In this document: positions 17,770 through 23,652 of the stretch, piece by piece | How positions within the stretch are numbered: position 1 is the stretch's first letter | Layout: each line of letters starts with the position of its first letter | NCBI GenBank assembly: GCA_964620915.1 | Contig: CAZUKP010000047.1 | Coordinates: 1-23,652, forward strand | Origin: Hyphomicrobium_A sp964620915 | GTDB lineage: Bacteria > Pseudomonadota > Alphaproteobacteria > Rhizobiales > Hyphomicrobiaceae | DNA length: 23,652 bases | Reading direction: 5' to 3' | Translations under genes and position numbers: made by a program | The notes under the pieces: model-generated | The model's database searches: none | Told to the model about the DNA's origin: nothing | What the model saw: the letters and a program-made list of their open reading frames with translations, nothing else

Positions 17770-18549
17770 ATGCTAAACTTGGACGATATGGAGAAGCATT
17801 TCTCGGGGATAGCAGATAAGTACAACGACCTCCGTACGACTGATCGCGAACCGGTCGAGCACATCCAAAATCTATTTCCCAAACACGAGCATTTTGTTGC
17901 TGTAGACGTTGGATGTGGTCCTGGCCGGTACGCCCTTCTTTTGTTGCAGACGATGCCGCAACTCCATCTGACATGCCTCGACCGGAGCAGCAACATGATT
18001 GCCGAGACCGTTCGCGTCCTACGAGGTGCTGATATTGACCGCTTCGAGGCCACTACTGCAGACGCTGGCGCGTTTCCCCTAGACTCGAACTCTGTCGACG
18101 CGGTCTTTACCTTCAATGCCGTTCACCATTTCGTTATGCCAGCCTTTTTGTGGGAATCTAGACGTGTGTTAAAAAAAGGGGGCATGATTGGAATCTATTC
18201 TCGTCTTCCGTCTCAGAACGAGACAAGCATATGGGGCAAGTATTTTCCGGATTTCAATACGGTCGAGCGGCGGCTCTACTCACTTGACAGCATCGAGGCG
18301 GTTATTCGGAGCGTCCCAGGCTTGTCGCTCGATTCGATCAAATTATTCCAGTTCGATCGCGTCAGCTCATTGGAACGCCTCACCGAGAAGGCTAGGTCCG
18401 GGCATTATTCCACCTTCCGACTTTACACGAACGAGCGTTTGGAAGAGTGCATATCGGAGTTCCGAGAGAATGTCATGCGCGACTTCTCGGACGCATGCCA
18501 GATCCGTTGGACAGATGGAAACGTCTTTGTAGCCGTGAAGGCTTGCTAG
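17770..18549 (+). CDS. Class I SAM-dependent methyltransferase
   Basis: This encodes 259 residues from ATG 17770; ATG 17788 is an alternative and neither has a strong ribosome-binding site. A Rossmann-type methyltransferase fold spans about 40-150. Motif I is VAVDVGCGPGRYA (43-55), an acidic residue after beta-2 is D71 (LTCLDRSSNM), motif II-like TADAGAFPLDSNSVD spans 96-110, and VLKKGGMIGIYSR follows helix D. The C-terminal 100 residues are a less typical helical and strand region that probably defines the acceptor. The fold is like UbiE/methyltransf_11 enzymes acting on small molecules. The acceptor cannot be read from sequence. Because the inositol-phosphate synthase begins 57 bp downstream (from ATG 18607), an inositol or cyclitol is an attractive guess. 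Base composition is more AT-rich than the adhesin gene. Confidence 0.85.
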   Translation: MLNLDDMEKHFSGIADKYNDLRTTDREPVEHIQNLFPKHEHFVAVDVGCGPGRYALLLLQTMPQLHLTCLDRSSNMIAETVRVLRGADIDRFEATTADAGAFPLDSNSVDAVFTFNAVHHFVMPAFLWESRRVLKKGGMIGIYSRLPSQNETSIWGKYFPDFNTVERRLYSLDSIEAVIRSVPGLSLDSIKLFQFDRVSSLERLTEKARSGHYSTFRLYTNERLEECISEFRENVMRDFSDACQIRWTDGNVFVAVKAC

Positions 18550-18606
18550 TCATGAACGTGTGGCGTCCTACGCACATTGCACGGTCTCGTTCAAATAATC
18601 CCCCAA

Positions 18607-19911
18607 ATGAAGCGTGAAAACGAGATAGCTCCAGCGTCGGGGAGATTGGGCGTGCTCCTGCCGGGAATGGGTGCGGTGGCGACCACCTTTATCGCCGGCG
18701 TCGAATTGGTGAGGAGAGGGCTTGGGGTACCGGTCGGATCCGCGACACAGCTGGGAACGATCCGATTGGGAGAGGGGCCGGCGAAACGTGTTCTAAAGAT
18801 CTGCGATTTCGTTCCCCTTGCGAATTTATCAGACTTGGTGTTCGCAGGATGGGATGTTTTTCCCGACGATTGCTTCGCCGCCGCCCTGAAGGCGGGAGTG
18901 CTAAAAACTGCCCACCTGGACTCGGTGATGGACTTTCTTCGAAAAATCCGGCCGATGCCGGCAGTGTTCGACTCTGCATACGTGCCCGGTCTGTGCGGCG
19001 GAACAAATATCAAGTCAGCAAAGAGCAAGATGGATTTGGCTCAGCACCTTATTGAGGACATTGAGCGATTTCGAATCGACAGCAACGTCGATCGAATCGT
19101 TATGATTTGGTGCGGTTCCACGGAAGTCTTCATGGAAGGAGCAGAAGCCTACCTGGGAATCAAAGAGTTTGAAACCGGACTCCGAACGAGCGATCCTGCG
19201 ATTGCCCCAAGCATGATTTATGCATACGCGGCCTTGAAATGCCATGTCCCCTTCGTCAACAGTGCCCCTAACTTATCTGTGGACATTCCAGCGCTTGTAC
19301 AACTTGCAGAGATCAATGCAATCCCAATCGCGGGGAAGGATCTCAAGACCGGACAGAGCCTCATTAAGACAGTGTTAGCTCCGGGGCTCAAGGCGCGCCT
19401 TTTGGGACTGAGAGGGTGGTTCTCCAGCAATATTTTGGGCAATCGGGATGGTGAGATTCTCGACAATCCGCTTTCGTTCAAGACCAAGGAAGTTACCAAG
19501 CTCTCGGTCTTAGAAGAAATCGTGCAGCCAGATCTGTATCCGGAACTCTATAGCGATTTCCACCATTTGGTCCGGATCAACTACTATCCACCACATGGCG
19601 ACAACAAAGAGAGTTGGGACAATATCGATATTACCGGCTGGCTCAACTATCCGATGCAAATCAAGGTGAATTTCCTTTGCCGAGATGCCATCTTAGCTGC
19701 CCCCCTCGTCCTTGACTTGGTGATGTTCATCGATCTTGCGCAACGAGCTGAGCTTAAGGGAATTCAAGATTGGCTTTCATTCTACTTTAAAAGCCCAATG
19801 TGCGCTCCGGCGGTCAATCGGGAAAACGACCTGTTCGTTCAATTGGCGATGATGGAGAGCATGCTTCGGTTCCTTATGAACAAGAAGGCGGCGAGTTCTG
19901 CATCGAAATAG
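18607..19911 (+). CDS. ino1: Myo-inositol-1-phosphate synthase
   Basis: This enzyme converts glucose 6-phosphate to inositol 1-phosphate through an NAD-dependent oxidation, cyclisation and reduction. From ATG 18607 there are 434 residues. A Rossmann motif (RLGVLLPGMGAVATTFIAG, 13-31) binds NAD. The catalytic region carries FVNSAPN, IAGKDLKTGQSLIKTVLAP (241-259, with K244 and K247 as likely active-site lysines) and SSNILGNRDGEILDNPLSFKTKE (273-295), all family signatures. HHLVRINYYPPHGD and DSWDNIDI-type segments fit the catalytic-domain end. An upstream in-frame TTG (18577) would add ten residues of no evident value. The length is close to that of bacterial homologues. It follows the methyltransferase gene on the same strand. 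No inositol monophosphatase gene is visible, so the product may be dephosphorylated elsewhere or used as the phosphate. Confidence 0.9.
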   Translation: MKRENEIAPASGRLGVLLPGMGAVATTFIAGVELVRRGLGVPVGSATQLGTIRLGEGPAKRVLKICDFVPLANLSDLVFAGWDVFPDDCFAAALKAGVLKTAHLDSVMDFLRKIRPMPAVFDSAYVPGLCGGTNIKSAKSKMDLAQHLIEDIERFRIDSNVDRIVMIWCGSTEVFMEGAEAYLGIKEFETGLRTSDPAIAPSMIYAYAALKCHVPFVNSAPNLSVDIPALVQLAEINAIPIAGKDLKTGQSLIKTVLAPGLKARLLGLRGWFSSNILGNRDGEILDNPLSFKTKEVTKLSVLEEIVQPDLYPELYSDFHHLVRINYYPPHGDNKESWDNIDITGWLNYPMQIKVNFLCRDAILAAPLVLDLVMFIDLAQRAELKGIQDWLSFYFKSPMCAPAVNRENDLFVQLAMMESMLRFLMNKKAASSASK

Positions 19912-19919
19912 AAAACCTT

Positions 19920-19947
19920 TCAGGTCGGCATATTCAGGTCTGCATAT
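19920..19947 (+). repeat. Tandem 14-bp direct repeat after the inositol-phosphate synthase gene
   Basis: TCAGGTCGGCATAT (19920-19933) is followed directly by TCAGGTCTGCATAT (19934-19947), with one mismatch. The pair begins 9 bp after the gene's stop codon. It could be a slippage product or a paired protein-binding site; the sequence alone does not decide. Confidence 0.6.
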
Positions 19948-20091
19948 ATAGTAGCCAGCGAAAGTGAAATAGGCGTTTCACTCGTTTGAGTTGAACGTCG
20001 CTTCGCGCAACGCGTACCCAGAAATAGATCGGCGGATCGCAAATCCCTTAGGAAAAGTTCGTGGCAAAGGGTGAGGCGCAAGCTTATGTTA

Positions 20092-20122
20092 GGGATTAGA
20101 AGGCACGTCAGTGTTCTAACCC
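20092..20122 (-). terminator. Hairpin downstream of the Crp-family gene
   Basis: GGGATTAGAA (20092-20101) and TTCTAACCC (20114-20122) pair over nine bases with one bulged A. It lies 12 bp beyond the stop of the minus-strand regulator gene. The position suits transcript termination, but no U-tract follows on that strand. Confidence 0.35.
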
Positions 20123-20133
20123 GACAGCGACAT

Positions 20134-20844
20134 CTATTCGCCGGTTGCTTCATGAACGATCTTGGTCAAGCGGTCGATATCCTTGACCAATAGCGCGTCG
20201 TCCCGACGTTCGATGATACCAATTCGCGATAAGTGGCTAAGCTCGCGCGTCACGGCCTCCCGATGTGTGCTGACGCGATTGGCGATTTCAACATGGGTGG
20301 GCGGTGGGACTATGCGCGCACCCTTACCCTCTCGAAGAGCCATGCTTGCCAGTCGCAACAGTTCGGCTTGGATACGGTTGCTTACATGCAGTGTGCTGAA
20401 CTCATACACGCGATTTGTAACCGTGCGAATTCTCTTCACGAGCTGCTCTAGCACCGCTAGCGTCACTGTTGGTGTAGTCTGTAGCAGGGTTCTGAACGCC
20501 GCGCCGGGCATCGAGGCAACGAGGCACATTGTGCGGGCCTCTACACTGGCGGACCGGGGACGATGATCGATTGCAGCGTACTCGCCGAACGCTTCACCGG
20601 GATGTAACTCGCCAAAGCTCACGACTCTACCCGAGTATGAGTAGATGGTGACACAGGCCTCTCCGGCGGCGATCAAAAACACATCATCGGAGGCATCGAG
20701 ATAGTCAACGATCAGCTCTCCCGGTTCATAGCGCCGCCAAGAACAGCCTCGCTGAATTTCTTCCAATGCAGCCGGTTCAAGGCCTGCGAATATCGCAATC
20801 CCTTTAAGAGAGCGACGATCCTGTGTAGCGTTGAACTCTGCCAT
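20134..20844 (-). CDS. Crp/Fnr-family transcriptional regulator
   Basis: From ATG 20844 this is a 236-residue regulator; an upstream TTG at 20892 is in frame but less likely. The N-terminal cyclic-nucleotide-binding domain (about 12-130) has GELI, the HPGEAFGEYAAIDHRPRSASVEA phosphate-binding cassette (82-104) with G87, E88, R97 and S98 in the places expected for cyclic-nucleotide contact, then a dimerisation helix (about 125-150). The C-terminal winged helix (about 155-225) carries the recognition segment THVEIANRVSTHREAVTREL (183-202). No cysteine set for an Fe-S cluster is present, so FNR-like oxygen sensing is unlikely. The intact cassette suggests cAMP, which links it by inference to the adenylyl cyclase at 10423-12813. 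It is followed by a hairpin and preceded by a possible promoter. Confidence 0.88.
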   Translation of the reverse strand: MAEFNATQDRRSLKGIAIFAGLEPAALEEIQRGCSWRRYEPGELIVDYLDASDDVFLIAAGEACVTIYSYSGRVVSFGELHPGEAFGEYAAIDHRPRSASVEARTMCLVASMPGAAFRTLLQTTPTVTLAVLEQLVKRIRTVTNRVYEFSTLHVSNRIQAELLRLASMALREGKGARIVPPPTHVEIANRVSTHREAVTRELSHLSRIGIIERRDDALLVKDIDRLTKIVHEATGE

Positions 20845-21183
20845 GGCGCCGCGCGTAAATTGACTGTTCAGATAGAATACCACCTTACCCAAAATCTCAG
20901 ATCCGGCGACTTGAGAATTTGCTGACTTGCCAAGGACTTTCTTGCCCCTACAGGACGACCGGGCCTTGACCCGAGAGAAACCATCTTCCGCGCTGGAGAC
21001 GGGAACCCGTGCTGTGCAAGTTGGGAATTCATAAGGCGAAGGCCGCGACGGTTGTCAATGCTCAATGGTGTTGCTGCTCCTTCAATCCAATCTGGCGTGG
21101 GCAAACCAAGCGATACGAATCTGTTGCCCGTTGCGAGTATAACCGGCTAGAGTTAGTGCAATGACAAGGTACCAACGCTCTCG
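20845..21183. other. Intergenic region upstream of the Crp-family gene, 339 bp
   Basis: I see no supported gene. Open frames here have no recognisable product and no good start signal. The region should hold the promoter of the Crp-family gene and the end of the cytochrome c transcript, both on the minus strand. Confidence 0.5.
21028..21058 (-). promoter_or_regulatory. Weak candidate promoter for the Crp-family gene
   Basis: Read on the minus strand, TTGACA (21058-21053) matches the -35 consensus fully and TATGAA (21033-21028) matches the -10 at four of six, with a long 19-bp spacer. It would give a leader of about 175 nt. Chance is a real alternative. Confidence 0.25.
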
Positions 21184-21669
21184 TTAACACCCTGTCTTTC
21201 GCCGCTCACAATACACCGATCTAATCCACGCGATGATCTTCCAAAGATCATCATCGGTCTTGATAATTTCGCCGAAGGGCGGCATGGGCCCGACTACGTG
21301 CTCTTTGCGCTTGCGTTGGTAACCTAGTTTCCGGAACGCGTCATCGGGGCTCAACTTACCTGTACCTAGCGCAATCAACCGAAACAAGGTGTCGTCGTCA
21401 TTGCCGTAGATCCAGACCTGATTGGTTAGAGGCATGGCCATTCCTCCTCCTCCTCCGCCACCATGGCATCCATTGCATCCCGCAGCCATGTATTTGCGAT
21501 GGCCTTCCTCAGCTACGCTGGCGAAGTCCGTGTACGGGCTCTTCAGCTGACCTTTAGGTGTGCTGAGTGCCCTCTCTAGAGGCGTCATAGTGCCTTCTGC
21601 GGCTAACACGCCTCCAGTTAGAGCCACTAGCGTCAAAACCATTAGAATTCCGCTGACTGTTCTTTGCAT
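21184..21669 (-). CDS. Periplasmic class I c-type cytochrome
   Basis: This encodes 161 residues from ATG 21669, with AAGG about 10 bp upstream. A signal peptide (VSGILMVLTLVALTGGVLAA, 5-24) sends it to the periplasm. One haem is bound through C65, C68 and H69 (AGCNGCHG); M129 in VGPMPPFGEI is the likely sixth ligand. The C-terminal DDDLWKIIAWIRSVY helix is typical of soluble class I cytochromes. A run of seven glycines (70-76) directly follows the haem motif. Two extra cysteines lie near the end (154 and 161). Such cytochromes carry electrons from periplasmic dehydrogenases, including quinoprotein alcohol dehydrogenases, to the oxidase. No dehydrogenase is in the window, so the donor is unknown. 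Its neighbours are separated by gaps above 300 bp, so it is probably transcribed alone. Confidence 0.88.
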   Translation of the reverse strand: MQRTVSGILMVLTLVALTGGVLAAEGTMTPLERALSTPKGQLKSPYTDFASVAEEGHRKYMAAGCNGCHGGGGGGGMAMPLTNQVWIYGNDDDTLFRLIALGTGKLSPDDAFRKLGYQRKRKEHVVGPMPPFGEIIKTDDDLWKIIAWIRSVYCERRKTGC

Positions 21670-22254
21670 AACGCTTAAGCCTTATGGGTAAGACGCACAG
21701 CGGTTTTTGACGAACGATGGCAATTAGTTCGGCAGTGCTTCATCCTTCTGGCCTCCTAATTAATAGCCCATGTACGAATCGGGTCAATTTTGCGTTTCCG
21801 CAGGCGTCCCGCCAATGTTCGGAAAGACTGCAGGGTCAGATATGAACGGCATCGCTTCAATGTCGCAAGGTGCCAAGATCCGACAAACTGCACCGGTTAG
21901 CGCGCTTTTTTCAAACGAAAAGGAAGGCGTCGCCAAGTTCGCACAGCTGCTCAAGCCAATCGAGCCCTGCTTGAGTCGGAAATATGTTTGAAGGTTGGCA
22001 GGCAGCGGTTACCGTTAGCTCACGAAAAGCCTATATTGATGGGACGTGGTTCGTGTGATCAATGGCGAGGCAGAGACGCAATGCCGGAGCTATCGAAAGG
22101 GCTGTTGACTGATACCCAATCGTTGCGTCAACTGGGATGAGGAAAACAAAGCAGTACGCAAAATCATCAATATACTTCGCGGCGGCCATATCGCAACCGC
22201 CTCTCGAAAAAGTATTGACTCAGAAATGACTGCGCTAGCCAATCGCTTCACGGT
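21670..22254. other. Intergenic region, 585 bp, between cytochrome c and Cache-LTXXQ genes
   Basis: I see no convincing gene. A 73-codon plus-strand frame (21770-21991, ATG start) has no recognisable domain or good ribosome-binding site and is treated as doubtful. Several short stop-bounded frames could be decayed coding sequence, but I cannot identify a parent family. The region should hold the promoter of the cytochrome c gene near 21670. Confidence 0.5.
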
Positions 22255-23190
22255 TTAAAACTTAATGCCTCCGCCGGTTTTGCCGAGGAGCAAGAGCACG
22301 ACATCTGCCCTCTCCCGTTGTGCAGGCGTTAGAACCTTGTAGAGAGCTTCAGTCGCTGGTTGCAACGCTTTCCTCGCATCGAGCCGTGCCTGCATCATGT
22401 CGGTCTGTGCCCGCATCCGGTCGATGCCCGCGCCCGACTGTTCAGCGGTTATCATGTTCCGATGCGCTGCTTCCAAGTTCTGCACATTGGCGCGTGATAC
22501 GTCCTCGTAAGCCTTCCAGGCGGCAGACTGATCGTCAGTGATGCCGAGCAACGTCTTAGCATAGGCAAGTTGGCCCTCGACCCTGGCCAGGAGGTCTGAT
22601 TGGACATAACCGACGTAGTAAATGCCGATGACTGAGCCCAATGCGTCTTTAATCGGTTCATAACCGGTGACATACGGCGTGCCAAGGATCGGGACCTTGC
22701 CATAGTATGCGTTGCCCATTCTGATCGCATCGAGAGCCGGGCCGGACAGAGTAGTTCCAATCGCCCGCCCGCTTCCGTCGGGCTTTGGCACATTCGTCGC
22801 AACGCGAATGTACTGATCGCCGCCTGATCTGGCTTGCTCCTTCACAAACAGCGTGGCAGTCATCCCTCGCCCATCTTCCTTTGCAATCTCATCGACCAAG
22901 CTAAAATTGTTGTTCATTTTGGTCGAACCGAAATACAAAGCCGGGGCGTCCTTGCCGCCAACCGCGTCTCTTCCGTCGATCTTTGGCTCTCCCAATTTCG
23001 CTGTCCGGTCCTTTAAAGACGCCATCGATTCCGCGATGCGCGTGTCCTCAGCGTTGCTAACGCTTGGCATCAGCGCGGGACTCGCAAAGAAGCCAGCCGC
23101 AAGGGCAAGCATGCCGACAACACGTGCTTTTTTGGCAAGTGGGCTTACTACGCCGGAGACCCCGATTAAGTTTGGAAATATAAATTTCAT
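22255..23190 (-). CDS. Secreted protein with Cache sensor domain and Spy/LTXXQ-like domain
   Basis: From ATG 23190 there are 311 residues. An upstream ATG (23286) is in frame but would bury the signal peptide, whose basic stretch KKAR (20-23) and core VVGMLALAAGFFASPALMP lead to a site near VSNA (44-47). Residues about 70-200 look like a periplasmic Cache domain: YIRVATNVPKPDGSGRAIGT (127-146), AYYGKVPILGTPYVTGYEPI (161-180) and GSVIGIYYVGY (185-195) are the usual ligand-pocket strands. Residues 205-305 are a helical domain ending in VLTPAQRERAD, with the LTxxQ motif at 287-291 that marks the Spy/CpxP-like periplasmic family. No membrane segment, HAMP or signalling domain follows. Cache domains normally sit in membrane chemoreceptors, so a soluble Cache-LTXXQ fusion is odd. 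It may bind a small molecule and act as a periplasmic chaperone or binding partner. Confidence 0.8.
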   Translation of the reverse strand: MKFIFPNLIGVSGVVSPLAKKARVVGMLALAAGFFASPALMPSVSNAEDTRIAESMASLKDRTAKLGEPKIDGRDAVGGKDAPALYFGSTKMNNNFSLVDEIAKEDGRGMTATLFVKEQARSGGDQYIRVATNVPKPDGSGRAIGTTLSGPALDAIRMGNAYYGKVPILGTPYVTGYEPIKDALGSVIGIYYVGYVQSDLLARVEGQLAYAKTLLGITDDQSAAWKAYEDVSRANVQNLEAAHRNMITAEQSGAGIDRMRAQTDMMQARLDARKALQPATEALYKVLTPAQRERADVVLLLLGKTGGGIKF

Positions 23191-23309
23191 TGGTTGCTTT
23201 CTGGATGAGGGCGCCTTCACGCCTGTACTCCTGAGAGTGTGGCCAATGCTCGGTACGAATGTTCTCACATGATAGGAAGATATCATGAAAACACGTGCTA
23301 GGACAATGA

Positions 23310-23652
23310 AATGGTCAGCGCGCGGTCCTGGAGGCGTCTGCCGGCTGGTCAGATATGCTGATCGTCGAGGAGAGCGGCTGGAACGACAATGACGGCGACA
23401 TCAATGCGCCTGGCTACAGCGAGGACCAGTTCGGTATCTGGGTTGGCGCCGATTACGCCATCAACAGCCGGTGATTTGTGGGTGCTGCCGCCCGCTATTT
23501 CGACTCCAACATGGACTTCAACAAATGGGGCGGGGTGTCTGGCGGGTCGATCGATTATGACGGCGGTCAAATTGGGCTCTATGGCGGTTGGGACAACGCG
23601 GTGTGGTACGACCGCGCCATCGCGAAGTTTGGCTGGTATAGCGGCAACAGCC
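23310..23652 (+). pseudogene. Broken autotransporter beta-barrel fragment, runs off the right edge
   Basis: The frame starting after a TGA at 23307-23309 reads GQRAVLEASAGWSDMLIVEE, then DQFGIWVGADYAINSR, hits an in-frame TGA at 23472-23474, and continues as FVGAAARYFDSNMDFNKWGG and GGQIGLYGGWDNAVWYDRAI to the edge. These alternating aromatic and small residues match the C-terminal barrel of large autotransporters known from Bradyrhizobium-like genomes. In relatives the residue at the TGA would plausibly be tryptophan, so one base change explains it. No start codon or passenger domain is upstream. The gene is truncated at its 5' end and interrupted. Confidence 0.75.

Noticed and set aside
20868..21104. 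A 78-codon minus-strand frame upstream of the Crp-family gene
   Set aside because: It overlaps the alternative start region of the regulator, has no recognisable domain, and the region fits better as a promoter and leader.
21770..21991. A 73-codon plus-strand frame starting with ATG between the cytochrome c and Cache-LTXXQ genes
   Set aside because: No recognisable motif and no good ribosome-binding site. It could be a decayed gene piece, but I cannot support it as a gene.
22036..22062. TTGAT ... ATCAA as an FNR/FixK operator
   Set aside because: The half-sites are 17 bp apart, whereas FNR-type sites need a 4-bp gap.
23472..23474. In-frame TGA in the autotransporter fragment as a recoded selenocysteine
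   Set aside because: Relatives would plausibly have tryptophan here, the fragment lacks a start, and no selenocysteine element is evident; mutation or sequencing error is simpler.

Overview
The window looks like chromosomal DNA of an alphaproteobacterium, most likely of the order Hyphomicrobiales (Bradyrhizobium and relatives). This rests on protein style only: a giant RTX adhesin, a CHASE2 adenylyl cyclase, an SLT-SPOR lytic transglycosylase, remnants of gene families that I recall as common in that group, and moderately high GC with frequent GTG/TTG starts. No rRNA, tRNA, CRISPR array, insertion sequence or phage gene is visible, so the taxonomic call stays an inference.

Positions 1-8357 hold the 3' part of one huge gene for a calcium-binding, type I-secreted surface protein. 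Its reading frame is open through the left edge, so the start lies outside the window. In order it has two 333-bp Ig-like repeats, cadherin-like domains, two complete seven-bladed FG-GAP propellers that each carry the same RTX-like trailing module, more Ig-like domains, EF-hand-like calcium loops, a classic RTX nonapeptide array and a Ser/Asp-rich tail. A HlyD-type adaptor lies at 12869-14491 on the other strand. The ABC exporter and TolC partner are not in the window.

Positions 8742-10422 carry two small genes of unknown function and a heavily frameshifted pseudogene. A CHASE2-class III adenylyl cyclase follows (10423-12813). It converges on the HlyD gene, which is divergent from a lytic transglycosylase with a SPOR domain. 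Together these suggest a cell-envelope and surface-attachment neighbourhood with cAMP signalling. A Crp-family regulator with an apparently intact cyclic-nucleotide pocket (20134-20844) could receive that signal.

Positions 15803-16457 hold a tandem pair of paralogous small membrane proteins. Divergent from them is a same-strand series of three genes: a DUF6454-like beta-propeller protein, a SAM-dependent methyltransferase and a myo-inositol-1-phosphate synthase. This is the best candidate for an undescribed pathway, possibly making an O-methylated inositol or cyclitol. It is visibly more AT-rich than the adhesin gene.

The right end carries the Crp-family regulator, a class I cytochrome c with a seven-glycine run beside its haem site, a secreted protein that joins a Cache sensor domain to a Spy/LTXXQ-like helical domain with no membrane anchor, and a broken autotransporter beta-barrel fragment with an in-frame TGA that runs off the edge.
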